Position numbers and translations under genes: made by a program. Of a stretch of 64,000 nucleotides of DNA, positions 9,970 through 18,143 are shown in pieces. Origin of the DNA: Mesonia phycicola (GTDB taxonomy: Bacteria > Bacteroidota > Bacteroidia > Flavobacteriales > Flavobacteriaceae); assembly GCF_900141885.1 (NCBI RefSeq), contig NZ_FQYY01000009.1, forward strand, positions 62,001-126,000, written 5' to 3'. Every line of letters begins with the position of its first letter. The first letter of the stretch is position 1. A model generated the notes under the pieces. That model saw only the letters and a program-made list of their open reading frames with translations, was not told where the DNA came from and ran no database searches.

Positions 9970-12900
9970 TTAGAAATTAATATCTACACCTACTGAAAAT
10001 TGCTGCTGAATAGGGTAAGCTCCTCTTTGGTAACCTGATATTAAAGGAGAGCTATATTCACTAGAAGTGCTTAAGGCTTCAGGATTAAGCCCGTAATAGT
10101 CATCAGACATTAAGTAAAGCACATTTTGACCTGAAGCAAAAACTCTAACTTTATCTAGTTTTGTTTTTTCTAACCATTTACTTGGTATACTGTAACCTAT
10201 AATTACTTCTCTAAGTGAAATGTATGATGCGTCTTGTATTAGGTAATCTGTAAGTACCCAATCTCTTCCTAATTTTTCTCTAGGTTTTGTAGCAGCAAAG
10301 TTTTCATTAAACCACCACCCGTCTACAAAATCTCTTTGTAAGTATCTAGTTTCTGTGTAGTAACCATCTCCATAAAATACTTCAGCTCCGTGAGATCCTT
10401 GTAAAAGGAAATAAAGATCAAAACCTTTGTACTTAAAAGTGTTGCTAAATCCCCAGGTGAAATCTGGAAAAGGGCTTCCTAGTGTTGTTCTATCTTCAGA
10501 ATCTATTATTCCGTCACCATTTATATCTTCTACTCTAATACCTCCTACAGCATCATCAGAAGAGCTAGGTAAATTGTCTATTTGATCTTGGTTTTGCCAA
10601 ATACCAGCCATTTTGTATCCGTAAAATTGAATAGCTTCTTCTCCAACTTTAGAAATATATTGCTCGCTTCTTTCACCTTGATTAATAAATTGCTCTTCAC
10701 CACCTAGTGATATAAGCTTATTTTGGTTTGTTGAGAAATTTATATTACCATCCCAAGAGAAATTATCATTACCTAAGCTAGCTGCTAATACAAGTTCTAT
10801 ACCTTGATTTTGAATTTTTCCAATATTATTCCAATAGTTATCGTGACCTGTTATGTATGAAACATTTTGTTGTAGTAAAAGTTGGTCTGTAACAGAGTAG
10901 TAATAATCACCAATAAGAGATAATTTGTTATCAAAGAAACTTAACTCTATACCAGTGTCATATTGGTAAGTTTGCTCCCAGCTAATAGCACTGTTTCCTA
11001 AAGTTGCACCTGTTTCTCCTAAACCAGAAGCAACAGCACCTCCGTTTTCACCTAAACTATAGTTACTAGGGTATAATAGATTGGTAAAAGCATAGTTTTC
11101 AATGTTGTTATTACCTGTAATACCAAAGCTTGATCTAATTTTAAATTGATTTACAAAACCAATGTTATTTTTCCAGAAATTTTCTTTGTGTACATTCCAT
11201 CCTACAGATGCAGAAGGGAAAAAACCATATTTGTTTTCTGGTCCAAATAAAGAAGAACCATCATAACGAGCTGCTACAGAGGCTAAATACTTCCCATCAT
11301 ATTCATAATTTACTCTTGCTAAAAATGATACTAAAGATATTTCTTCTTTGTAAGTATAAGTGTCTCCTGCATCTATAACAGTTGCAGCATTTAGTGTCTC
11401 AATCAAATCTGTTGGAAATTGATTACCAGCAATATTTGCTTCTTTTATACCTGTATACTCGTAAGTACTACCAATTAATGCGTCAATATCGTGATCTTTA
11501 ATTCTGTAATCGTAGTTTAAGGTATGCTCAGATATTACTCTTGTTCTTAAACTAGACTCATTTAAACCGTATGCTTGCCCTGTTCTATCTGCTAAAGAGT
11601 TTCTGAAAATTTCATAATCTCTTTGTCTGTAATATGCTCCAATTGTACCTCTATATGAAAGGTCGTCTGTAATTTTCCATTTGGTAAAACCATCAGCAAC
11701 CATTCTGTAGTCATATTGCGTTCTAGCCTCATTTTCCATTCTAGCAATTGGGTTGTTGTTACTAGTACCCCATAAAGAACTAATTGTAAAAGTTTGGTCT
11801 TGACCGTCTAGATCTTGATAGTTATACGTTGTATTGTTAAAATGTCTAGCGTGTGCATAAGAACCAACAGCTTGCCCTGTTAATTCTGAAGTAAATTCAT
11901 TGTGACGTACTGGTAACCATTGATGAGATCTTGCATAGTCTGAAAATCTAACAGTAGATCTTCTTGTTCTATTAAAAGAAGGTCTAAAATTAAAACCAAT
12001 TTCTAAATCTTCACTTAATTTAGTAGAAAGTCTACCACTTAAGTTTAAACGGTTGTTGTAATTATCTTTTAAAATCCCTTCATCTTCAATCCACTGTGTA
12101 GAGATGTAGTATTTAGTTTGCTTATTACCACCAGATACATCAAATTGGTAATTTTTAATAGTAGGAGTAGAGCGTTGAGCTTCTTCAGTCCAATCTGCAC
12201 CTCCAGAACCTGCTGCAACTATACGTTGAGCTCTTTCACGATCTGAATAATCTAAAGTTTGTGGAGTTGTACCATTTTGAGCAGCTTCATAATCTTCTAC
12301 TAACTGGCGTTGATTTAATAACAAGTCTGTATATTCAAAAGCATCTAATACATCTAATTCTTTGTATGGACTTTTAAATCCTGTAAATGTTTTAAAGGAA
12401 TATTTAGGGGTAGTACTACCGTTTTTAGTAGTTACTAATATTACACCGTTAGCACCACGTGAACCGTATAAAGCTGTAGAACTAGCATCTTTTAATACTT
12501 CTACAGATTTAATTGAACTTGGGTTTATAAATTCTAACCCATCTGCAATAGGGAAGCCATCTACAACTACTAAAGGAGAGCTGTTTGCACTAATAGAAGT
12601 TAAACCTCTAATAGAGATTTGTGGTGATGTACCCACTTCTGAGCTTACGTTTTGTATGCTAACCCCAGCTAATTTACCTTTTAATGCTTGATCTACAGTA
12701 CTGTAAGGTAGTTCGTCTAAATTTTCATTTTCTAACCTAGCAACAGATCCTGTTACGCTAGATTTCTTTTGTGTACCATAGGCAACTACAACAACTTCAT
12801 CTAATGTACTTGCATCTTCTTCTAGAGAGACTTCTATGCTTTCTGGTCCAGATACAATAAAGGTTTGTGTTTTAAAACCTACATACGATATAGTTACTAC

Positions 12901-13104
12901 ATCGTTTTCGCTTACAGTTAAACTGAAGTTTCCGTCAAAATCTGTAGTAGTACCTCTGTTTTCTTCTGCAATTACAATGTTGGCTCCAATAATTGGAATA
13001 CCATCTTTTGCAGAAACTACAACCCCGCTAAGTTCAAAGCTATTCTGAGAAAAGCCATAAAATGAACTTATAAATAATAAAACATATAAAAATTTTAATT
13101 TCAT
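9970..13104 (-). CDS. susC: SusC/RagA-family TonB-linked outer membrane transporter
   Basis: A 1044-residue TonB-dependent receptor. A signal peptide (1-19, ending GFS-Q) is followed by a carboxypeptidase-D-like regulatory domain at about 24-100, a TonB box region DEVVVVAYG near 105, a plug domain with KGKLAGVSI, SIRGL and VLKDASSTALYGSRGA, and a 22-strand barrel ending in a terminal Phe. It imports alginate oligosaccharides into the periplasm with the adjacent SusD. It is the first gene of the catabolic operon, behind a 194-bp gap after the regulator gene that contains a promoter candidate and a hairpin. Confidence 0.95.
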   Translation of the reverse strand: MKLKFLYVLLFISSFYGFSQNSFELSGVVVSAKDGIPIIGANIVIAEENRGTTTDFDGNFSLTVSENDVVTISYVGFKTQTFIVSGPESIEVSLEEDASTLDEVVVVAYGTQKKSSVTGSVARLENENLDELPYSTVDQALKGKLAGVSIQNVSSEVGTSPQISIRGLTSISANSSPLVVVDGFPIADGLEFINPSSIKSVEVLKDASSTALYGSRGANGVILVTTKNGSTTPKYSFKTFTGFKSPYKELDVLDAFEYTDLLLNQRQLVEDYEAAQNGTTPQTLDYSDRERAQRIVAAGSGGADWTEEAQRSTPTIKNYQFDVSGGNKQTKYYISTQWIEDEGILKDNYNNRLNLSGRLSTKLSEDLEIGFNFRPSFNRTRRSTVRFSDYARSHQWLPVRHNEFTSELTGQAVGSYAHARHFNNTTYNYQDLDGQDQTFTISSLWGTSNNNPIARMENEARTQYDYRMVADGFTKWKITDDLSYRGTIGAYYRQRDYEIFRNSLADRTGQAYGLNESSLRTRVISEHTLNYDYRIKDHDIDALIGSTYEYTGIKEANIAGNQFPTDLIETLNAATVIDAGDTYTYKEEISLVSFLARVNYEYDGKYLASVAARYDGSSLFGPENKYGFFPSASVGWNVHKENFWKNNIGFVNQFKIRSSFGITGNNNIENYAFTNLLYPSNYSLGENGGAVASGLGETGATLGNSAISWEQTYQYDTGIELSFFDNKLSLIGDYYYSVTDQLLLQQNVSYITGHDNYWNNIGKIQNQGIELVLAASLGNDNFSWDGNINFSTNQNKLISLGGEEQFINQGERSEQYISKVGEEAIQFYGYKMAGIWQNQDQIDNLPSSSDDAVGGIRVEDINGDGIIDSEDRTTLGSPFPDFTWGFSNTFKYKGFDLYFLLQGSHGAEVFYGDGYYTETRYLQRDFVDGWWFNENFAATKPREKLGRDWVLTDYLIQDASYISLREVIIGYSIPSKWLEKTKLDKVRVFASGQNVLYLMSDDYYGLNPEALSTSSEYSSPLISGYQRGAYPIQQQFSVGVDINF

Positions 13105-13153
13105 AATCGTTTAATTGAACAATGGTTAGTTTAAATGTGGCCATTTTTCAATT

Positions 13154-13181
13154 CAATTGTATGCTTGATTATGAGTGTCAA
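13154..13181 (-). promoter_or_regulatory. Candidate Bacteroidota promoter for the alginate operon (susC)
   Basis: Read on the minus strand, TTG is followed by 17 bases and TACAATTG, one mismatch from the TTG-N17-19-TAnnTTTG consensus. The 5' leader to the susC start at 13104 would be about 45 nt. A weak inverted repeat AATGG / CCATT (13121-13125 and 13141-13145) lies between it and the gene. No good copy of the regulator operator was seen here. Confidence 0.45.
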
Positions 13182-13262
13182 CTTTAGCGAATTAAAGTTT
13201 TTTCATAACTTTGTATAACAATTGAGTGAGACCACTTAATTTGTTTTTATTATCGAATTTAT

Positions 13263-13288
13263 AAAGGGTGAGTTGCAGCTCATCCTTT
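13263..13288 (-). terminator. Inverted repeat after the GntR regulator gene, possible terminator
   Basis: The arms AAAGG and CCTTT, then TGAG and CTCA, pair around a TGCA centre with two mismatched positions, forming a stem of about 11 positions. It starts 10 bp after the regulator stop codon on the minus strand and is followed there by TTTATAAATT. It could separate the regulator transcript from the susC operon, or be a protein-binding palindrome. Confidence 0.45.
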
Positions 13289-13298
13289 GTTTTTTTAA

Positions 13299-14012
13299 TT
13301 AATTTTCATAACAATATTTTGAAATATCACTAAGGTGAATCTCTAATGCTTCTTCTGCTTTTTCTGGATTTTGATCTTTTATAGCTTCATAAATAGCAAT
13401 ATGTTGATCTATTAGTGTTTGCCCTTTAACGTCTGAACATACTTTGTTTTGTGTAAAATAAAGTATGATTTCTGGAACGATGATTAACATTAATGAGTGT
13501 ATAACACTGTTGCCACTTGATTCTGCAATTTTAAGGTGAAACATTAAATCTTCTTCAATAGCATTTTCACCACGTAAAATTTTATCGTTTAAATTGGCTA
13601 GCGTGTCTCTAAGTTCTTGTAGACTTTCTTCACTTCTTCTTTCTGCGGCTAGCTTAACCATGTTTTTTTCTAGTAAAATTCTTGTTTCTACTAGTGATTT
13701 AAAATCTGGTTGCTGCAATTTTAAAATATCTTGCATCATTCCGTTTAAAGCGGTAATCCCTATGTTAGAAACTACTGTGCCGCTTTGTGGTAATTTTTTT
13801 ACAAGACCATAAAATTCTAATTTTTGTATGGCAGATCTAATTTGACTTCTACTAAAACCTAATTTATCAGATAGTGTTCTTTCAGAAGGTAATTTATCTC
13901 CTGGTTCTAATTGTTTAGAAGTGATTAAATCTTTGATTTTCATAATAATCACTTGCTCATCAGAAGATGAGTCTACACTATTTAGATTTTGTTTTAGTAG
14001 TTTTTCAATCAT
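13299..14012 (-). CDS. FadR-subfamily GntR transcriptional regulator of alginate utilisation
   Basis: A 237-residue regulator. The N-terminal winged helix-turn-helix covers about residues 20-82 and contains the GntR signature PGDKLPSERTLSDKLGFSR; the C-terminal FCD ligand-binding domain covers about 100-230 and is all helical. FadR/UxuR-type members sense acidic sugars or their breakdown products and repress at TGGT-ACCA palindromes. Exactly such palindromes lie on this gene's own promoter (14034-14058). The gene is directly upstream of susC in the same direction, so it probably controls the alginate operon and itself, perhaps with 2-keto-3-deoxygluconate or a phosphorylated form as inducer; the inducer is a guess. 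Confidence 0.88.
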   Translation of the reverse strand: MIEKLLKQNLNSVDSSSDEQVIIMKIKDLITSKQLEPGDKLPSERTLSDKLGFSRSQIRSAIQKLEFYGLVKKLPQSGTVVSNIGITALNGMMQDILKLQQPDFKSLVETRILLEKNMVKLAAERRSEESLQELRDTLANLNDKILRGENAIEEDLMFHLKIAESSGNSVIHSLMLIIVPEIILYFTQNKVCSDVKGQTLIDQHIAIYEAIKDQNPEKAEEALEIHLSDISKYCYEN

Positions 14013-14033
14013 ATTTCAATCGTTTTCGTCAAA

Positions 14034-14058
14034 TTGGTTGACCAGATTGGTTAACCAA
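14034..14058. promoter_or_regulatory. Paired palindromic operators of the GntR regulator
   Basis: TTGGTTAACCAA at 14047-14058 is a perfect 12-bp palindrome, and TTGGTTGACCAG at 14034-14045 is a near copy exactly 13 bp away. Both fit the TGGT-N2-3-ACCA operator type of FadR, ExuR and UxuR. The perfect copy overlaps the -7 element of the regulator's promoter, the other covers the early transcribed region, which suggests autorepression. Confidence 0.7.
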
Positions 14059-14085
14059 ATATATGTTTCATTTTAGTAATCACAA
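14056..14085 (-). promoter_or_regulatory. Promoter of the GntR regulator gene
   Basis: On the minus strand TTG (14083-14085) is followed by 19 bases and TATATTTG (14056-14063), an exact match to the Bacteroidota TTG-N19-TAnnTTTG promoter. The leader to the ATG at 14012 would be about 37 nt and contains both operator palindromes. Confidence 0.7.
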
Positions 14086-14274
14086 AATTTTTTTAGCAAA
14101 AAAATAACATTTACTTAATTTTTAACCTCTAAAGTTATGGTATTGATAATATGTGAAAAATGTGGGTTTGGTTTAATAACGTGATATTTCAAAGGGGATT
14201 TTAGGAGATTTTGAACTATAAATTTACAATTGTTAAATTTTTAAATCGATAGAATAATAATCTGTCTTATAATT
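14086..14274. other. Intergenic stretch with no recognised element
   Basis: Between the regulator promoter and the terminator of the PepSY gene lie 189 bp of AT-rich DNA. No start-to-stop frame of useful length, repeat or RNA-like structure was seen. Together with the flanking sites it makes up the 339-bp gap at 14013-14351. Confidence 0.5.
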
Positions 14275-14304
14275 AAAAAACTCTTTACAGATGCTTGTAA
14301 AGAG
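14275..14304 (-). terminator. Intrinsic terminator of the iron-uptake pair
   Basis: Arms CTCTTTAC (14281-14288) and GTAAAGAG (14297-14304) form an 8-bp perfect stem with an 8-base loop. On the minus strand it is followed by six T (14275-14280), about 47 bp after the PepSY stop codon. Seven T also follow on the plus strand, so it may work in both directions. Confidence 0.8.
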
Positions 14305-14351
14305 TTTTTTTGGTAGCCTAAATAGTATTTAAGCTTGTGAAATATAGAATT

Positions 14352-15473
14352 TTAATGCTGCTTTTTCTTTTTGTAGTTTCTTCCGTACCATAATAAAATA
14401 CCTGTTACGGGAAGTGTAGCTGTTAATAGGCTAATTATAAAAGCAATTATCTTTCCTGCAATGCCACCAATAGCACCAATGTGAATATCGTAATTCATTC
14501 TTTGTATTTTATCGGCAATTTTTGCGTTTTTGTATTTACCATATATGCTTGAAGTTTCTAACTCTTCTAGAGTGTTTTGATCAAAAAACCTAAAGTCTGA
14601 ATTATAAAAAAGTCCTTCACTATTAGAGACTTCTACATAAATACTTTCTTCTTTTGTTTTAGGATAATGTAATTCATAACTTTCTGCCTCTGGAGATTCT
14701 TCTAAAAGTTTTACTATTAAAAAATCCATCGGGACTACGTCTTTTGTGGTAGCTTCTCCTTTATTTTCTGGTATTATAAATCGTGCTTCCTTTTCTCCTC
14801 CTGTAGATTTATACACTACATATTTTAGCCAATTATAAGATATCATAGAGCCTGTAAAAGCTAATATTAAGGCAAATGAGCAAATATAGAAGCCTACTAC
14901 TGTGTGTAAGTCAAAGTTTTTTCTTTTCCAACGGGTTGTTTTTTTCCAATCAAACTTTAGGCGCTGTTTTAGGTTTTTACGTTTTTTAGGTAACCATAAA
15001 ATAAAACCTGAAATTATAATAAGTATAAATAATAAAACAGAAACTCCTACAACTTGTTCTCCAATCTCTTTAGGTAGCCAAAGTCTCATATGTCCTTTTA
15101 GTACAAATGCAAAAAAACCAGTTAGGTGATTGTCTACTTGAATAATTTCTCCCGAGTATGGATTAAGAAATACACTTTGGTAAAACTCAGGCTCTGCATC
15201 GTAAAAAATTACCTCAATAGCATCATCTGCTTTTTTGAAAATAGTACCGTGAACGGTATTGTTAGGGAAATGAGCTTCTGCAAGCTCTCTTGCTTTATTT
15301 GGGGTTAAAATTGGTTGATCTTGTGGAGTTACTTTTTTGTAATCGTTATATAAACTTTCAATTTCTTCTTTAAATGCCCAACAACAACCTGTTATGGCTA
15401 CAATAAATACAACGATGCCTGTAGCAAGTCCTAAAATTTTATGTAGTTGAAAAGTGAATTTTTTGAATGTCAT
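14352..15473 (-). CDS. PepSY-associated transmembrane protein (iron-uptake-linked)
   Basis: A 373-residue inner-membrane protein of the PepSY-TM family: one hydrophobic helix near residues 13-35 after FQLHK, two more near 135-160 and 190-215, and a last one near 340-365, with periplasmic PepSY-like segments between. Histidines in the helix regions (H12, the DLHTVVGFY motif, MNYDIHIGAIGG) are typical and suggest haem or metal handling. Members are often next to siderophore receptors and have been proposed to reduce or release iron from siderophores in the periplasm. The gene starts 58 bp after the TonB receptor gene and shares its promoter and terminator, so a role in iron uptake is likely but the exact reaction is unknown. 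Confidence 0.82.
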   Translation of the reverse strand: MTFKKFTFQLHKILGLATGIVVFIVAITGCCWAFKEEIESLYNDYKKVTPQDQPILTPNKARELAEAHFPNNTVHGTIFKKADDAIEVIFYDAEPEFYQSVFLNPYSGEIIQVDNHLTGFFAFVLKGHMRLWLPKEIGEQVVGVSVLLFILIIISGFILWLPKKRKNLKQRLKFDWKKTTRWKRKNFDLHTVVGFYICSFALILAFTGSMISYNWLKYVVYKSTGGEKEARFIIPENKGEATTKDVVPMDFLIVKLLEESPEAESYELHYPKTKEESIYVEVSNSEGLFYNSDFRFFDQNTLEELETSSIYGKYKNAKIADKIQRMNYDIHIGAIGGIAGKIIAFIISLLTATLPVTGILLWYGRNYKKKKQH

Positions 15474-15531
15474 TGTTGATAATTTAAATAATGAGCAACT
15501 TAATAAAAAGTTGCTCGTTATTTATGTTTAA

Positions 15532-17955
15532 TTAAAAATTATACGAAATGTTGGCCAAAACAGATCTTGGTGTTTGTGGAGTTATAGTTGTCCACCCTTT
15601 GTAATATTCTTTATTAAATGCGTTATTAACTTTTAAGCCAATTCTGTATTTATTGGCAGTATAAAATATAGAGGCGTTAGCTATTGTGTAGCTTGGTAAA
15701 ATAAAATCTCCTGTAGAAGCATAGTTAATAGCAAAACGTTCACTAGCCCCATTAAACCCTAAACCAACTCCAAAACCAGATAAGCTACCTTCTTGAAACT
15801 CATAATTTGCCCAGAAATTGTATAAGGTTTCTGGTCCTGCTTCTAGTGGTCTTTTATTTAAAATTTCAGTGTTGTCAGATTTTGTGGTTTCGCTATCATT
15901 ATTGCTAAAGCCTGCTCTAATATTTAATCCTTTTATTGGGTTTGCATTAATTTCAACTTCAAAACCTTTACTGGTAACTTCTCCTCCTTGAATTTTATTA
16001 AAAATTGAAGACGGATCTGTGATTAATCTATCTGTTACTTTAATGTCATAATAACTAATTGTTGCATTTAGTCTATTATTGAATAGATTTGTTTTTACAC
16101 CAAACTCTATTTGGTTAGCTTGTTCTGGATTATAAGTTTCTAATGTTTGTGGGCCAGCCTCTGGATCACCTACTAACTGAGGAGCCACATTAGTAAAACT
16201 ATTTTGGTAATTACCAAATACAGATAATTTGTCTTTAATAGGTTGGTATACAACACCAAATTTAGGAGAAAGTGTAGTTTGGTCATAATCGTCACTAGAA
16301 TCTGAAACATCTCCTTCAGTATCAAAATGATCTAGCCTTAATCCTACCATAGCAGATAAGTTATTTGTAATATCTAAAACATCTGATACATACATGCTGT
16401 AGATATTATATTTAGATTTAATGTTGCTTACTCCTTGAGAGGCAAGTGCAGCATCTAAAGCAGATGTTGATAATGGGTAAATATCTTCTTCTACATCTGC
16501 TGTAAATGGATTGTCTCCGTTAGAGGTTCCGTCTACTTGTACGTTACCGTAAAATGCGTAGCCTGTACTGTTATCTGTTTGTGTTTCATTAAAATAGTCT
16601 AAACCAATAACCATTCTGTTTCTTAAGTTAGCTATTTTAAAATCACCAATAAAATTTTGTTGTATATCTGTAGTTTGGGTATTTGCATTTTGTTTATTTA
16701 TATATCTTGAAAACGTGTTGTTTCCTAATATTCCGTAGTCATATAAATAAGTGTAATACCCTTTGGTAGAGGTGTTGCTTCTAGAAACTAAGGTTTGTGA
16801 TTTCCAAGAATCTGATAATTTGTAATCCATTTCTACTCTGTAATTTTGAGTAGGGTTTTCTAAAGTTATGTCATTGCTAGTAAATGATAACTTATTGTTG
16901 TAGCCTAATTCTTCTAAATTACTAGCGTCACTTGGTGCGTTTCTGTTTAAGAAAAGAAATACTGGATTTGTTTGCTCTGCTTGTGTAATTTCTCCGTAAA
17001 AAGAAAAAGATAGTCTATTGTTTACTTTGTAAGATAAAGATGGAGCTACAAAAAATGATTTGCTAAAACCTGCATCTTGAAAACTTTGTTGGTTGGTGTA
17101 AGCTGTATTAAGTCTAAAATATAGATTGTCTTCTTTGCTAAGTGCTGTGTTAAAATCTCCAACAATTTGATTGAAACCATAAGATCCTGTTGTGTAAGAT
17201 AATTGCCCGCCAGTACCTATATATGGTTTTTTGGTTACTACATTAATTAGTCCGCCGTAAGAACTCACTGCGTTTCCAAATAAGGTGGCAGATGGCCCTT
17301 TTAAAACTTCAATACGCTCAATATTTGCAGGGTTTATGGTTCCGTTTGTTAAACCTGGTAACCCATTTACTAATTGTGGTTGTACAGAAAAACCTCTAAG
17401 AGAATAATAACCTGCACCATCGCCACCACGACCCGTAGATGTCCATAATTGCTCTACACCAGTTGCGTTTTTTAATGCATCATCAAAGTTTGTAACAATC
17501 TGAGATTCTAATATTTCATTTGTCACTGTACTATAAACCTGTGTGTTCTCAAGGTCTTTTAATGGTAGTTTAGATACGTAAGCAGTTTGTTTTCTAGAAA
17601 ACTTATTACGTCTTTCTCCTTCAATTACTATTTCATTTAAAATCTCATTCCCTTCGTAAAGAACAAGGTTTTCTAGTTTTAAAGTTTCGTTACTAGTAAT
17701 AGTTAATGGTAATTCTTTTGTTTTAAATCCTATGTAAGATATTTTTAAAATATAGTTTCCTTCTTCTATATTATTTATGCTGAAATAGCCATTGCTATCT
17801 GTTTGTGTACCATATGAGGTGTTGTTTATGGAGATGTTAGCTCCTAAAATAGGAGTTTCATTAGCATCTTTTATTGAACCGGTTAAATTTCCTGTTTGTG
17901 CTAAAGCGGCAAGTGCTAGCAGTTGAAATGTTAAAAGGGATAAAATTTTCTTCAT
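15532..17955 (-). CDS. TonB-dependent siderophore receptor
   Basis: An 807-residue outer-membrane receptor. A signal peptide (1-19) is followed by a carboxypeptidase-like regulatory domain at about 22-110, a plug domain with SLRGFSVQP, IERIEVLKGPSATLFG and GGLINVVTKKP at about 195-245, and a 22-strand barrel ending in NISYNF. The plug signature is that of the FecA/FhuA siderophore class, not of SusC. The promoter upstream is bracketed by two Fur-box-like repeats, and a PepSY membrane protein follows. It probably imports a ferric siderophore; which one cannot be told from sequence. Confidence 0.9.
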   Translation of the reverse strand: MKKILSLLTFQLLALAALAQTGNLTGSIKDANETPILGANISINNTSYGTQTDSNGYFSINNIEEGNYILKISYIGFKTKELPLTITSNETLKLENLVLYEGNEILNEIVIEGERRNKFSRKQTAYVSKLPLKDLENTQVYSTVTNEILESQIVTNFDDALKNATGVEQLWTSTGRGGDGAGYYSLRGFSVQPQLVNGLPGLTNGTINPANIERIEVLKGPSATLFGNAVSSYGGLINVVTKKPYIGTGGQLSYTTGSYGFNQIVGDFNTALSKEDNLYFRLNTAYTNQQSFQDAGFSKSFFVAPSLSYKVNNRLSFSFYGEITQAEQTNPVFLFLNRNAPSDASNLEELGYNNKLSFTSNDITLENPTQNYRVEMDYKLSDSWKSQTLVSRSNTSTKGYYTYLYDYGILGNNTFSRYINKQNANTQTTDIQQNFIGDFKIANLRNRMVIGLDYFNETQTDNSTGYAFYGNVQVDGTSNGDNPFTADVEEDIYPLSTSALDAALASQGVSNIKSKYNIYSMYVSDVLDITNNLSAMVGLRLDHFDTEGDVSDSSDDYDQTTLSPKFGVVYQPIKDKLSVFGNYQNSFTNVAPQLVGDPEAGPQTLETYNPEQANQIEFGVKTNLFNNRLNATISYYDIKVTDRLITDPSSIFNKIQGGEVTSKGFEVEINANPIKGLNIRAGFSNNDSETTKSDNTEILNKRPLEAGPETLYNFWANYEFQEGSLSGFGVGLGFNGASERFAINYASTGDFILPSYTIANASIFYTANKYRIGLKVNNAFNKEYYKGWTTITPQTPRSVLANISYNF

Positions 17956-17961
17956 GAGTTT

Positions 17962-17984
17962 TTATTTAGACCTAATATAAATAA
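17962..17984. promoter_or_regulatory. Fur-box-like inverted repeat, downstream copy
   Basis: TTATTTAGA, five bases, TATAAATAA: a 9-5-9 inverted repeat with one mismatch. It lies between the -7 element and the start codon of the siderophore receptor, where a bound repressor would block transcription. Confidence 0.55.
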
Positions 17985-17994
17985 TGTTTTTTTG

Positions 17995-18025
17995 CAAACG
18001 TATTAAACCGTAAAGATGTACGCAA
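17995..18025 (-). promoter_or_regulatory. Promoter of the siderophore receptor gene
   Basis: On the minus strand TTG (18023-18025) is followed by 20 bases and TACGTTTG (17995-18002), an exact match to the TAnnTTTG element. It is enclosed by the two Fur-like repeats. Confidence 0.6.
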
Positions 18026-18026
18026 G

Positions 18027-18049
18027 TTATTTAAATTAAATCTAAATAA
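18027..18049. promoter_or_regulatory. Fur-box-like inverted repeat, upstream copy
   Basis: TTATTTAAA, five bases, TCTAAATAA: the same 9-5-9 form as the copy at 17962-17984, also with one mismatch, directly upstream of the -33 element. Confidence 0.55.
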
Positions 18050-18143
18050 AAGTTAATTGATTTATTTGAGAGATGGAGCTGTTTTAATAGAAAATATTGA
18101 TGAAATTTACTTGTAAAATTCAGATGTAGATTGCCTTAATTAT

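Noticed and set aside
12362-12691. A 109-codon plus-strand frame opposite susC
   Set aside because: It mirrors the conserved plug domain of SusC and shows no independent gene features.
13263-13288. Riboswitch upstream of susC
   Set aside because: The structure is a simple two-arm inverted repeat next to the regulator stop codon, without the complexity of a known riboswitch.
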